Positions 1 through 12,616 of a stretch of 64,000 nucleotides of DNA are shown piece after piece. Both the position numbers and the translations under genes were made by a program. The DNA is from Halichoerus grypus (lineage: Eukaryota; Chordata; Mammalia; Carnivora; Phocidae), in the NCBI RefSeq assembly GCF_964656455.1, contig NC_135717.1, positions 140,258,308 to 140,322,307 on the forward strand, given 5' to 3'. Positions within the stretch are counted from its first letter, which is position 1. Each line of letters starts with the position of its first letter. The notes under the pieces were generated by a model. That model had not been told where the DNA came from. It ran no database searches and saw only the letters and a program-made list of their open reading frames with translations.

Positions 1-74
1 AATCCATTGTGTTTCCCCCTAATTTTTTTTTAGTTGGTAGTTTTTCTTCTTTCTTTAATGAAACTATTTTAAAG

Positions 75-266
75 ATTTTTTTAAATTTATTTGAGAGAGA
101 GAGAGAGAAAGACAGCACCAGCAAGGGAGGGGGGAGGGGCAGAGGGTAAGAGAAAAGCAGACTCCCTGCTGAACTGAGAGCCTGATGAGGGACTCGATCC
201 CAGGACCTTAAGATCATGACCTGAGCAGAAGGCAGACGCTTAACTGACTGAGCCACCCAGGGACCA
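75..266 (-). mobile_element. CAN SINE (SINEC), antisense
   Basis: Read on the minus strand, this has the carnivore SINE order: a tRNA-Lys-like head (seen here as its complement, near gagccacccag), a middle with a GA/CT-rich run, and an A-rich tail (seen as T/TTTA at the left). An imperfect direct repeat flanks it: gaaactattttaaag at 60-74 and gaaacgtaatttaaag at 267-282. The mismatches and an altered end (ccaggga instead of ccaggcgcc) suggest a moderately old copy. Confidence 0.93.
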
Positions 267-282
267 GAAACGTAATTTAAAG

Positions 283-1479
283 GTTACAAAAATGTTTGTA
301 AAGTTTTAGCTAACACATTGTAATGACTGAAAATTGCCTTTCCTATTATTTACTGCTCAGAAAGTAAATGTTAAATATATTTATTCTATAAGACAGAGCA
401 AAAGTTACTTGGTTTCTTACACTGAAACTTCTTGTTTATATACAACAAAGTTCCTAACAGGGGAAAAGTAATTCTTCTGCATTAAGCCTTTCCATTCATG
501 TCCTGAAACTACTTTTTTCACCCTTGTGGAATATAAGTCATATACTTATTGATATGGATGCTCACATTTAGTTCATGGAACAGAATATTTACCTCTTTGC
601 TTGTTTCTGTATAAGATTCTGGACTGTGGTGAGTGGCTTTCCATATACACATGAAGGGTTAGATACCTTTCTTCTTTCCTACAATGCCATCAGTATTGTG
701 AGGCTCTGAATATAGGTGGAAAACTGACTCAATATTGCTAGTATTTCTTATTAAAATATAGCCACAATGCAGAATAGAGCAACACTGAAATTTTATGAAG
801 CATGACCATGAAATAACAAAACTCCTGTTTTAAAAAAAGCTCATGTACTGGAATTTATATCCAAATGAGTGTTGTCCTTCACTGCGGTCATCTTAGATTT
901 TAAAAATGCTGTCACTATTGAAAATATTTTGGAACTGTTTTTAGAGCCAGTTATGCACAAGGAAGCATTTCTCGACAAACCCTGGGAAGGCACTGTGTTA
1001 ATTACCATCAGTGCAAAAGTGGAGGCAGCCTTTCTGGGACATTTCTTTCAATGAGTTTTTGACCTCATCAAGTATATTTTTATTTTAAATAGTCCCTTTT
1101 CTTTTTTCACAGACAAAAAGATAGATATATAGAAGAAGGGTTCTGAGGCTGATGGGCCCGTGAGGTCACATATTGGGTAAAGAAAACATTAAACTTTTTC
1201 TAAATATTAAAAACAAAAAACAAACATAGGAAATACAAAGTTTCAGGCTGGATCCATGAGTATGAGTTCATTGTTTTATTCACACCTTGTTATATCATTT
1301 AGTTATATACTCATTCCAGACAAGTATATAAGGTCCTTACTAGAACCTGAAAACTATACATAACCCGCCCCTGCTACCTCTTTGAATGGGGATACAGAAC
1401 TTTACTGGAGCCTGTAGTACTCTGCATACCTAGTTACCACTTGATATTCAGTTTGCATAGGGATGAATAAAATGGACCC
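283..1479. other. AT-rich unique DNA, nothing recognised
   Basis: No repeat, RNA gene or convincing exon is visible. The 61-codon open frame at 869-1054 has no recognisable protein features. Confidence 0.5.
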
Positions 1480-1716
1480 TAAAAAGCCAGCCTATACCAG
1501 GTCCAGACAGGTTCACTAATGACCTTTACCAAACGTTTAAGGAAGAAATCGTACCAGTCTTCTACAGTCCCTTACAGAAGATAGACGCAGAAGGAGTATT
1601 TCCAACTCATTCTATGAGACCAGCATTATCCAAACACCAAAACTAGACACATTCATTACAAGAGAACCACAGACCAATAGTCCTCATAAAAAGAGATGCA
1701 ACAAACCTCAACAACA
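1480..1716 (+). mobile_element. L1 ORF2 fragment (reverse-transcriptase region)
   Basis: The run from the F-T-N-D-L-Y-Q-T-F-like stretch (accaaacgtttaagg) through caactcattctatgagacc, ccaaaactagacac and ccacagaccaatag follows the reverse-transcriptase part of mammalian L1 ORF2. It is short, has indels and is truncated at both ends. It is a dead fossil with no intact frame. Confidence 0.75.
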
Positions 1717-1879
1717 GCCAGCCTGTAAATGATCCTGCCAGATGAAAACAGTAATGGAGCTTGGAGGAATCTTTTGCCTCCTATAAGAAACTGTTCATTT
1801 ATTCAACCAACATTTACTGTTTAGAGCACTATTCTATGTGGTCATGACATCAGACTTATTACCATCCCTCATTCAGTCA

Positions 1880-2915
1880 CTTATTAATTCAGTCACCCAA
1901 CAAATACTTCTCGAACATGTACAATGTATCAGGCATTATACTACCTGGGGTTGGGGAATATCACAGGGAGCAAAATAGACCAAATTACTGCCTTCATGGA
2001 ACTTACCTTCTCTCGGGGAAACAGACAAGAAACAAGATCTACATATAAAATGCAGACGTATATATAGTAAAGATATCCATGGTAAAATTGAAACACGTTA
2101 TTGATATGTGCAAAGGAGGAGATGAGAATTTAACATGTACATGGGGGTAACATTTACATTGGTTGTTCAGAAATGGCCTCTTTGAGAGGGTGACTTTACG
2201 TAAGTCCCTAAAGGATGTGAAGGAGGCAATCTTGACAATGTCTCCTGGAAAAGAGAAGGTAGATGGGGAAGACACAGTAACTAGAGAAGGATGTGAGAAG
2301 GGATGGGCTTGGAGATGAAGTTGAGGAGCTGGGTTGACACTGACTCATGCAGGGCCTTGTGGGAAGTGGGCAGAGCTTGGCTCTTCCACCTCATCTAATG
2401 GGAAGCCGCTAGAGGGTCTTTTGTGGGGGGGATACCATAAAATGATTATTTTAAAAGTTCATTCCAGTTTCTGTGCAGGAAGATATTCAGGTATCAAAAG
2501 TTCAGGCAAAGAGCCAACAGGAAGTTATTGCAGTATTACAGACAAACTACCAGAGGCGAGATAATCATGAAGATTATCCTTCATGAAAGGATAATCATGA
2601 GAAGTAAAGAGACCTGAGACATATTTTGAAAGTAGCACCTATAAGACATGTTGATTATTTAGTTATGGGGAACCAGAGAGAAAAACATAAATCAAGAATT
2701 CTCCTACGTTTTTGCCTTGAACAACCTGGTGAAGCCATTTACTGTGATGGGAAAGACTCCAACAGGAACAGGCGAGGGAGGAGAAAACACGTTTTATTCT
2801 TTACATGGTAGTTTTGACATTCTCCTTGGACTTCCAAGAGATGTCAAATAGGCAGTTAGATATGGGAGGCTGGCCCCAGGAGAAAAGAAGGGAATGAAGA
2901 TATCAAAATGAGATT
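1880..2915 (-). mobile_element. L2 LINE, about 1 kb, antisense
   Basis: It starts with the complement of the L2 3' end (caacaaatacttctcg, then a tat-cag-gcattatac stretch) and continues through gggccttgtgggaag, gggaagccgctagagg and gtcaaataggcagttag. These landmarks come in the order expected for antisense L2. The copy is heavily diverged with gaps. Open frames at 2039-2275, 2334-2564 and 2626-2811 lie inside it and are not genes. Confidence 0.8.
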
Positions 2916-5049
2916 TGTATGAAGTAAACTCCTCAGTAGCAAATTAAGGAACACCTTACTAAAAGTTCGTTAACTATTAGTGACATTTATTATTATGTCA
3001 CCTTATTATGTCTAATTATGAAATCTAACTTTAGGGAGTACCCGGTTTGATCCTGCAGATAACTGCTATCAAAACCTGGGTCAGCCTCTATGGGAGCCTC
3101 TTGGCGTATGCCCCATGTTGGCAGCACAGCTGCCGCAATCCAAGTATCATGTTGTCGCATGGCAACAGAGAAAGCAGGGTAGCTGAAAGGAGAGAGTGTG
3201 GCAGAAAAGGACTTTTTTTAAAAATATAGCTCTCTCTCCTAATTGGAGAGCAAAATCTTTTCTAGAAATTTACCAGCAGACTTCCCCAGTGTCTTCCTGT
3301 CCAGAGCAATATCGAACGCCCATCCCTAAACCATTCCTTGCAAAGGGAGAAGGGTATTATCTAAACTTGATAAGACAAGCATGAGTCACTTCTTCTGGCT
3401 GAGGTTCCTTCATTAATGAAAAAGCGAGGCTGTATTGGGAAGGTAATCACCCATGTCCGCTACACGAGGCACTGGATTATAGATGGGACTTAACATCAGG
3501 ACAGGATGATGACACCAAAAATATATCCACTGTACATTCCAAATATTTTTTACCTTCTCTCTGGAATATCCCTTTTATACGGCCACTGCTAGAACAAAAT
3601 CATACATTCACCTAGAGTGTCACCCATCAATTAGTTGCTTTTACAAGTGAAAGAAAATCAAAACCCAGAACTTAAGCTGGTAATTACGAGGATTATCTCT
3701 TACCATAGATGAGAATTAAACAGCCACACACAGAGAGACGTACACACACACATCGCATGATTTCTGGTTACTTCCTGTTTTTATGTTAGCTTAGGGGAAA
3801 CAAAGCCTAGAATATTATGATCTTAAGTATATTTATTGTGGACTTAAATTCAGCAGATCTGTCTGATGGCCATTTTATCTTTATGAGCCATCATTTTCTC
3901 CTCTTTGAAATGCCTCACAGCTTTTGCCCTTGCTGTTCACTCAGGAAATTTTTTTCTTTTTAATTCACATTTCCTACTTCAAAATACCAAATGAATTAAA
4001 GTACATGACTGTGCTTTCCTGGCCACAGTAATTGGTCTAAGGATGGGCACTAAATGCAAGCAAGTTAATTATGAAACTCCTTCATATGATTATAATGACT
4101 TCATATGCACATACATTTTTATACTTGTCGGCTATTAACCTAGGTTTTTTTTCCTCTGTCTCTTAATTTAAAAATGGAATGAGAACAATGGCCTGCAATT
4201 TTGTACTATGTTTTTACAATGTTAAAATTAGTCATTTGCCTATGAGCCAAGATACAAATAAAAACCTTTCTTGTGAAAAGTGCACCTATATTTGTGGGCT
4301 TATGGGGCTACAAGTTATAAATTGGAATACAGACAGGAAAAGGAGCTAGTATCAGAAGGATTATCTCCCCTGGCTCCTTAGTTTGCCTATCTACAAAACA
4401 CAATTTTCTTGTTTACTAACTCAAATGCCCTTTTTTAAAAACCCACAACCATAGGATATATACATCATTTGGCCTATTGAGTGACCCATCTAGGGAAGGT
4501 GCTTGATTAAGTTAACTGAAATGCATTTGCTAAGTGACAGGAACTAAATTAGACATTAGAATTTTTCACGAATAAAATGCGATCGATGCATTTGAGTGTT
4601 TCACAGCCTACTTGGAGACTGCCCCTAGTATGTTAAGTAAGATAAACAGAAAGGGGAACAAGAAACGTCTAGGATAAATGAGACCCAGAGAGAGAAAGTT
4701 CTCTGAGAAAGGAAAAAAAAAAATAGAGCTCAGATGTAAACATAGTTGATCCAGCGACTGTGCTGGAAAGCTAATGAAATCAATTTTTTAAAAAGGAGAT
4801 TAAATCAGCTAAAAATGGGGAATAGACCTGTTGAAGAATCAGAAATGGGACGATCAGAAATATTAGAAGGAGAGCTTAGAAAATTCACAGGCGAACAACC
4901 TGAATTCCGGAAAATCAGTTTTTGGGTTTGTGCACATTTAGAAGAGGGGTCACTGGATAGTATGTGAACATAAGCTTATGTATGAGAATGTGTTAGGTGA
5001 CCTGTGAATGTGGCCATTCACCTGCCACTTCTGTGAGTGGGGTTAATAG
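2916..5049. other. Unique DNA; possible ancient repeat scraps
   Basis: Nothing is assigned with confidence. A stretch near 4015-4080 (ggccacagtaattgg, then gatgggcac) resembles a motif found in old LTR elements, but it is too short to classify. A short CA-rich tract lies at 3722-3752. The open frames here are short and featureless. Confidence 0.45.
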
Positions 5050-5176
5050 ATATTAACTGTTCATTCCTTTCCTGAGACGCTCCCGTATGCCAAGCACTGT
5101 GGCAGAAGCAAATAAGAGATGAGGGCCTCTGTCCTCAAAACGGTCATAATCTCTGATACACAGATAAAAAGCAATG
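5050..5176 (-). mobile_element. L2 3'-end fragment, antisense
   Basis: The segment tatgccaagcactgtgg, followed by gcctctgtcctcaaaac and acacagataaa, matches the complement of the L2 3' end (a cca-ggcact-like box, then a 'ccctcatggagctta'-like box). It is diverged. The SINE at 5197 inserted just next to it. Confidence 0.6.
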
Positions 5177-5196
5177 TGATAAAATATATTTGCCAC

Positions 5197-5404
5197 GGGC
5201 ACCTGGGTGGCTCAGTCGTTAAGCATCTGCCTTCGGCTCAGGTCATGATCCCAGGGTCCTGGGATCGAGCCCCACATCAGGCTCCCTGCTCCGCGGGAAG
5301 CCTGCTTCTCCCTCTTCCACTCCCCCTGCTTGTGTTCCCTCTCTCACTGTGTCTCTCTCTGTCAAATAAATAAATAAAATCTTAAAAAAAAAATAAAATA
5401 AAAT
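5197..5404 (+). mobile_element. CAN SINE, full length, young
   Basis: The tRNA-like head (cacctgggtggctcagtcg), the body (ggtcatgatcccagggtcc) and the CT-rich stretch are followed by an AATAAA-rich tail that has expanded as (AAATA)n. A perfect 16-bp target-site duplication, aaaatatatttgccac, lies at 5181-5196 and 5405-5420. The perfect duplication points to a recent insertion. The open frame at 5119-5373 is a read-through of the SINE. Confidence 0.97.
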
Positions 5405-5420
5405 AAAATATATTTGCCAC

Positions 5421-7214
5421 AGCTCCTATTCTGGTAATTTTTTTTTCTAATTTTAAAATCTAATCCAGTTCGCCGATTGGCATTTAAATCATGACTATCT
5501 GGTTTACACCATCCTCCATACAGTTACTTTGTTTTGTTTGTTCTATTATAGGAAAAAAAAAAAAAACAATGTGAGTTGATAACTGCATGTGTTTTTAAGT
5601 ACAAATTCTTATCTGTGTCTGCCATATCACACTGTATTGTGAGAAGTCCGAAATTCAGGTTCTTTCTTAAGTTTAATTATCTGGTACTTTCCTACAGCAG
5701 TCTGTCTCCTATTGACATGTCAGATTTCATTTTGTTCACATGTCTTTGGTGTGCGTCTCCTTGATATTGATAACAGAGGCTGGTGTAAGAGCTTATCTAC
5801 TTTTGATTCCGAAAATGTAATAAAGAAGGGAAATATAAAGCAACAGCCAGATGTACTAGTTATTTAAGCATCCATCCAACGTTGGGGAATTCATTGTATG
5901 CACAATGCAATGCCATCTCACTGCTATCAAAGACAAACAGCAGTGGCAAGGGACAGCACTTCTTTGACAAGTAATTCCTTTGAAGGAATAAATCATTGAA
6001 ACAAAACAAGCTAGAATGGTATTATGTGAATCTTCTTTTTACTTTTAAGGTATCATCATTTCATGAATGGGCTCTTTGGTACTTATCTTATTCTTTTTTA
6101 CTTCAGAACAACAACCCTTCTATTTTTGCCTAACAATTTAGGAGTAGAAATGTGGTGAGAATTAGGAGACTTTACTCTTTGCTCTTTTTTATTTTTAACT
6201 GTATTTGGTCCATTGGAGTAGATCTTAGATAATTATCAAAATTAAAGAAATGTTTGAGGGAAAACATAATATGAGAAGATATCCTAAGAAGTTATGTAAT
6301 TCTTGCCTGCCTGTGCAGATTTGTCATTTGTAAAGGCCTTCTGAAAAAGGAGTCTCACAATATCTTGTAGAAACTCTTCCTTATATCTAACCCAAATCCT
6401 TAATATTCTGTATTAGCCTTGTATTTTCTCCTTTCTTAGAAAATTTGTAGTCGAGTGTCATGTCTCTTTGGCCTATGGCCAATGCCAAAAACATGAAAAT
6501 GTAGACATTTAACAATTGTGGACCCCTACATAATTAATTCTGTTTCCTTTGGATTTCACAGATGAAAGTAAACTTAGATTTATAATTAAAAGAAGGGAAG
6601 AATTATTCATTTGGAATCATTTTATGTAAAAGAAGATTTTTCATCATTGATCTAAAATCATAAATCAGCCATTTTTATCCAAGAAAATTCTAGAGAAATA
6701 AATTTGATTTTCAAATGTGATTAGAAAAACTCAGACATTCAGCCTTGCCCTTTCTATGAACCCTTTCCCAGGTTAACAAGTTTTCTCGGTCTCGTCATTT
6801 TTAGTGCTGTTTATAAAACTAATAATTGCATGTAAGCACTGAATTTATTTATAGATTTTATAAAATCATGCTGAATTGTTTAATGGATCAGTATGTGTGT
6901 GCCAAGCTGATTTGGTTCTGTGTGGATTACTGATTGAGGAAAAAAAAAAATAGCTCAGTATTCTGTAGTGAGGGTTATTACAGGAAGAGTCATTATTTCC
7001 TGGAATATTTATTTTGAGGGGCCATGGGCAAGTTGAGGGCCAGGCTGCTCACCAAGGTCATTGTCCCTCTCATACTGTTGCCTTTTCCCCAACTCAATAT
7101 CCCCTTGGGAGGAAGAAAAAAGAAAGGGATAGCTCCTTTTTTAGCTATGCCCCGAGCGCCACAAACAACAGATAGCACCTGGAAGTCAGTGTGAGGGTTG
7201 AAATATTTAAGAGT
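5421..7214. other. AT-rich unique DNA, nothing recognised
   Basis: It holds homopolymer runs (A14 near 5553-5566) and no family I can name. There are no convincing exons. Confidence 0.5.
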
Positions 7215-7310
7215 TTTAGAAGTGGTTATACCTGGACTTGACTCTTAACCCTACCAGCTACCTGTGTGTGACTTGGCAAAGTGACTCACCCCCTCCAGCA
7301 TATTGTCTTT
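7215..7310 (+). mobile_element. MIR fragment, sense
   Basis: The string ctaccagctacctgtgtgtg, then acttggcaaagtgactcac, corresponds to the MIR core (cacttactagctgtgtgacc, then ttgggcaagttacttaac). Only the central part remains. Confidence 0.6.
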
Positions 7311-9707
7311 TATATGTAATAATTGATTTCTTTTAAATTCTTTTTATTTATGCAACAATTTAAAAGAGTCCTCCCAACATCATCTCAGACAAGAAGTGAA
7401 GGTAGATAAGGTTTTCCAAACTCTTTTGACTTCTAGTTTGTCAGTGGCATGAGGTTCTATTAAGATAGAACTTAAAATAATGCTCGTTAAATAGTAGGTG
7501 GTGACATATGAATGGGTCCTAGAATCATCTTAGTGGTTTGTAACCAGTAAGAAATGTATTTCTTACCATGCGTCAAAACTTGAAAAATCTTTAAAAGCTA
7601 CTGGTCTAAGGAGCTGGGTCATGCAGTACAATGTAAAAAGAAAACCAAAAAAAAACTTCTCATTCGCAATCCCGAGCACAGACCAGCTCTTCAGGAATAC
7701 TGGAAGGAAGGAGTACAGGGGTATCTCCAATGTCTGTGACTGCCTTGGGTCTTCTTGGTAGTCGTGTTGTTGCATTAAGTCAAGTAGATGAGCTGCAGAT
7801 GTCTATGTGCAAGGGATATCTAGCAACTCACAATGTTCATCTAGTCGGACACTTGTGGGAAGAAAGCAAATAGATCAGTACATCCTTGTTTAAGAACTAT
7901 TTAGGTGCCTTTTCTAGAAATTCACCATGCTAAGATTACTGCAGAGAAAATTCTCTATTCATTTACTCTATGTACTTTGATATTTGTTTTTTGGCATTTT
8001 TTTGTGAGCAACAAGATGGCTACTCTATGCTAATAAAATCCTCACACATCACCCCACAACTCATCCACTCCGATAGCTATATATCTAAAGACTCAGAGCC
8101 TGCATTACATTTCTCTATTTCTAATAACAGAATATGAAACTGTCGGGCCTAAATTATCCTGGACCCCAATCTGTGAAAGGACATATAATCATAGGAAAAA
8201 ATATATTCCTTATCAGAACAAGCAGCTGTGCTCAAATATTGACTGAGCTGCATAATCATTTGGGCAGAGTGTATCTTGCAAGGAAGGACAGTAATATTCA
8301 CATGCTTGTATTTTTATTTTTTGTGAGTTGGGTATTTTCCCTCCAGAGTAATCATTTTCCACATTCTTGGTGAAATCAGGTTGATGCATCAAATCAGCCA
8401 TCCTTGAATATTTTAAGCCTTTGACATTAGGCCCTGTAATGCTAATTTGCATATTGCTTACTGATGTGAACGCCCAGTCAGAAAATCAGCTATTCCACTG
8501 GGACCCCACTTTTGTCTTTCTGAAAGCAGTTGCACATCCATAATATTCAGCTTCTGGAAAGAAAAACTTTCAAACTAAACAGACTGTGCTCGTTTATGTT
8601 AAACTCAGTTTTAAAGAAGCAAACAAAAGAAAAACACATTTTTTGAACCATCTAAAATTGCTACTTGACTCATTTTGACATGTAAAAATGGCAATTTCAA
8701 ATAGTTCAATCTGGGACTACTTTTTTTTTTTTTCTGATACTAGTTTTGAAGAAGATAAAATCCTGTGTCCAATATACAATCCTTTTAAATATCCAGACTT
8801 TCTGAGTTTGGCCAGGCTTAGATATGGTCTGACGGTTTTCTTTATTCTTGTATTTAGCAAAGATTTTCCTAAATTCCTACTATATTCAGAGTACCAGGCA
8901 TGTGGTAAAGACAAAGGTAAAGCCAACAGACTCCTAAGAATCATACAATGTTTTGGGTTGGTTTGTTTTGTTTTGTTTTTTTTTCTGATAGTAAGCTGGT
9001 GGCAAAACAAAGAAAGTTAAATGCTTCTTTTCACTCATAAAGTGACACAGAACTTGATAATCCATCAAAATGTGTGGGTTTTCTTAAATATTGCTTCAGT
9101 TTGGGATTACTATCATCAAATTGCTTCTTATATTGGCCCCTTACATATTTCCTCCTGAGTAGATTCACTCTACAATCCACCTGCCGGTGTAACTTACTCT
9201 TTCCCAGATATTGTTCCCCAGTCTTTAATATTAATGATCTACTCTAAGAATTCAACCACCTAAAGTATCCCTGTGTCTTGAAGCATTAACAAAACACCAA
9301 GGCAAGTCTTTAATGTTTAATTGCACCAGCTATGATCAATAAAATATTATAGTTGTTCGTATGTTACTGTACTTTGTTTTTTGAGGAGAGGCGAATGAGA
9401 TGTCCATGTAGTTTGCCCCTTTATAAGATAATTCACTGGATGGTCCATCTGTCGCTATTTCTAGTTCTTTCACATTTACTTTAAAAGTTGCATCTTTTTG
9501 TGTGTTTTGTTTTGTTTTGATTGGAGGGAGTCCTTTGTTCTGTGTTACTATTTTGAAACTATTGCTTCCACCCATCAATAGAGAATGCAGTAGGGCTTTT
9601 GTTTTCTTCTTAGGACCCTCGTTTTGTCTTTCCGTTGACAGTCCCCTCTGTGAAGGCTGCACTGAGGACCTCCAGACGGTAGCCTGAGTCCCACAGACAG
9701 AGCAGCT
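7311..9707. other. Unique DNA with an octamer-bearing segment
   Basis: No repeat family is recognised with confidence. Part of 8860-8940 weakly resembles an antisense L2 end. The 8390-8600 part carries the POU octamer complement atttgcat at 8443-8450 and looks unlike decayed repeat. A (GTTTT)n run lies near 8960-8980. The open frames 8688-9020 and 9336-9662 show no protein features. Confidence 0.4.
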
Positions 9708-9907
9708 AAGCCAGGGATTCTCACCCTCAGCTGCACACCGGAATCACCTGTGGAGTTTAAAAAATACTGACCCCCGGGTTCTGCTCCTGAGATTCTAGTT
9801 AAATTGGTCCAAATTGAGGCCAGGGCATCAAGATCTTTTAATCCCCCTCAAACCCCCCCCCCCCCCGGAGCAAGTCTAATGCACAGTAAAGTCTGAGAGA
9901 CGCTGGC
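9708..9907 (+). mobile_element. MER5A-type hAT-Charlie element
   Basis: Both ends and the inside match the non-autonomous MER5 type. The left part has gggattctcaccctcagctg, then cggaatcacctgtgg. The middle has gattctagttaaattgg and gccagggcatcaagatc. The right part is degraded but ends in a 'gagagacgctgg' inverted-repeat-like end. A C run at about 9855-9868 has grown inside it. Confidence 0.85.
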
Positions 9908-12229
9908 TGAAGTTTTAAAAAGAAATCCCTAGCATAGCTGCCTCTTTGGTCTCATTGAAGCTGAGCCCAAACTTTAGAGTTAGCAAGTCTATATGCACTT
10001 TTATAACCCATTTTGGTGATGAGCTGGCTACCATTTATACAGTTTTTGCCCCCTGCCCTAAATTCATCAAAAGTGGAGTTCAGATCTCAGCAAAGGTGAA
10101 AAACAATACCCATAATAGCCCTCAAGTCACTCTTTGGTATCCACTGCAAGATTATTCTACTCACATGACAATTTGGGCAGCTTTCTCCTGAGAGTAATTA
10201 ACATCTGTGTAAAGATGTAATCACCTGGAGCAGCTATGTAAGCCAGAGCCATCTCAAGAGCTTTCGTTTCTAGAGGCAAAGAAATTGTATTACAACAGCA
10301 TTTCACCAGCATATCTTAAAACATCAGTGTAATCAGTACTAGAATGAAGCATTGTAAGACTGAATAACAGAAAGAGATTAATTTCTATTAAATATCTACA
10401 TCTTTTGGTTCTCTAAAGTAGATTAGGCTGGGAAGGAATAATGGAGGATTTTACTCAATCTCCTCTGACTGTGCACAATTCCTGCCCTTGCTGCTGAGGC
10501 TCACCAGAAGGGGGGGAAAAGGAGTAAGAAGTAGCCCCAAACATGTAACTAATCCCCAAATTAATTGCTGTTTGAATGAACTGCATTGTTATTTTGATTC
10601 AGCTTTAATTTACATTGACAAGGACATCTTTTCCTTTAGAAAGAAAGATTTACTATGTAACATTATACATGTTTAGAGTCAAAAGCTTGCCTGAAGTTTC
10701 TGAACTGTTTACCATTGTCCACATGTCAGCTTCATAATAATCCAGGTCTTTCCCCATCCGTTACTGTTATAAAAAGGTCTACCTATACAATTATGAGTGT
10801 AATTTTACGTCTTTCTTTCCACGTGCATATCATTTTAAGAGAACCGAAAGATCTTTGTCAGGTTTTGCTGTGACTTTTATGTTTCAAAGCCTCAGTGCAC
10901 TCAGTAAACTATAAAAAGTAGGCATCAATAGTAATTTTTAATGAATATAACATTTCTGTTCCATATTAAAGTCCAGCTGCTCTCAAGAGAATCCCTTGGT
11001 CATCTCTGCAGCTATGGTTCTGGCTTAGGGAAATGTTACTGAACACTAATTTTTGCACAGGGGAAGGGTTGGCTCCAAGATTTTACAAGAGAATCTCACA
11101 AAAATAACTTTTCCCTTTGACTACAAACTATACTTTATTGATACCAATTTAAGAGGAAAACATGAAATGAGAACTCTGCTAGGTTTCTGAAGGCTTGGGG
11201 TCTTACTGGAACTTTGTTAAAACCCTGGGGGAAGAGCTTTAAACTTCCCTTGATGGTTATTTCTGTTGCTAATAGTAAAGGGTGTTCTCAAAGATCCCCC
11301 AAATTCAGAAAGACCACATTGACACTGTTATCTGGTCAAGAGATAGGTTTCTAAATACTGCATCAAACATCATATGTAAGAATGACCCCAAAGCATAGTA
11401 TGATTTGAGGATGCTATAGAGTCCTACTTCATACCCAGCAAACCCATGGACCTGCTTTACTCCACCCACCCAAGTTCAGTCAGGCAAAATACAGAAAATG
11501 GGTCAAATAAATCAGAAACATAAAGAACAGAGAAACTCACACAAGTGGCCTTGGAATCACAATGCTTAAAAGAAACTCAGAGAAACAAGGATTGGATTAC
11601 TCACAAAATACAGGTAGGCCTGGTCACAGTATTAAGTAAGAATGGCGAGTCCTAGAAACCATTCAGCTTGCATAAATCTCAGTGATTTTATCAGAAAGAC
11701 ACGGGTATCTACACAATCCAAGGAAGCATTAAGCTTTCACACCTCAGGGAGAATGGGATCCATTGCAACTTCAGAGATTTCAGTGGCAGAATATGTTCTT
11801 TGGGCTTCTAGAAGTCTCCTACAGGCCCAATAGCTTAACTCCTTATATCTTTCAGTTCAAGTTCCAAATTAGCAGGAAAATAATTTGATTTTCCTACTTG
11901 AGGTGAAGGGCCATTCCCATATTAATTAGCACAGCAAGAAAAGCTGTTCTTGGAACAAAAACATGGCTCTTGGGAGTCATTCCTATGGACAGTGTGGGCA
12001 GTTCTCAACTAGGAAGGCCCAGACAGATAACTCAATAGGATTCTGTTATGACTATTTTCATACAGCCTGAAAATAAAAAGGAGAGATAATCAAAATACAG
12101 GCACATTTATGTATTGTGTTATTCCCAGAGTCTCAGGCCTTTCTATTTTGCCTATATTACCTCACGTTCTTGATTGCTAAATATTATGTAATCGTACATT
12201 GAGAGAAGGTGGTAATATTTTGTTTTTTT
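9908..12229. other. Unique DNA, nothing assigned
   Basis: No exon or known repeat is called. The segment about 11430-12050 has an even, GC-richer texture that could be an old, unclassified repeat, but I cannot assign it. Confidence 0.4.
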
Positions 12230-12359
12230 TAAAAAAAAATAGGACCATGAACAATATTGAGAATGGACATCTGTTCCGTTTCTCTTGAGTTTCTGAGGGA
12301 CTGAGAGAGGAGTGTGGCCCTGGGGTGACCCTCTTCCTTCACAGAGGCTGACTTGTACC

Positions 12360-12530
12360 CTAATCTGTCTCTTTCCACTTTCTTTCCCTCTTTCTCTTTC
12401 CCTGTTTTGGAAAGAGAGAAAGAAGAAGGAGAAGGTGGAGTTAGGGTGAGTGAATGGGTGGGCGGAAAAGCAAAGAGAAAGGCAGTGAGGACAGAAGAAA
12501 GAACGAAGAAGAAGAAACACATAGGGGCAA
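12360..12530. repeat. Pyrimidine tract facing a purine tract, hairpin-capable
   Basis: About 40 nt of almost pure C/T (12367-12403) is followed, after a short spacer, by about 120 nt rich in A/G. At the junction, tttctctttcc (12391-12401) and ggaaagagagaa (12409-12420) are nearly complementary around a 7-nt loop. The open frames on both strands here (12152-12592) reflect this low-complexity composition and are not genes. Confidence 0.7.
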
Positions 12531-12616
12531 AGAGAGTCTTCCTGAGAACACTATGTTCAAAAAAAAATGTGTTTCCTCGCTCAGTAACCTAATGGAAAGT
12601 TAGGGGGAGCAAGTGC

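Noticed and set aside
5197..5270. tRNA-like sequence at SINE heads
   Set aside because: The A- and B-box-like bases belong to the tRNA-Lys-derived SINE head followed by the SINE body. These are not tRNA genes.
8971..8997. Acceptor/donor overlap at a T-rich run (tctgatagtaagc)
   Set aside because: The G of the AG would also be the G of the GT, so the two sites cannot be used as a recursive pair; likely chance in a T-run.
12152..12592. Three overlapping open frames on both strands
   Set aside because: They result from purine/pyrimidine bias, which depletes stop codons on both strands.
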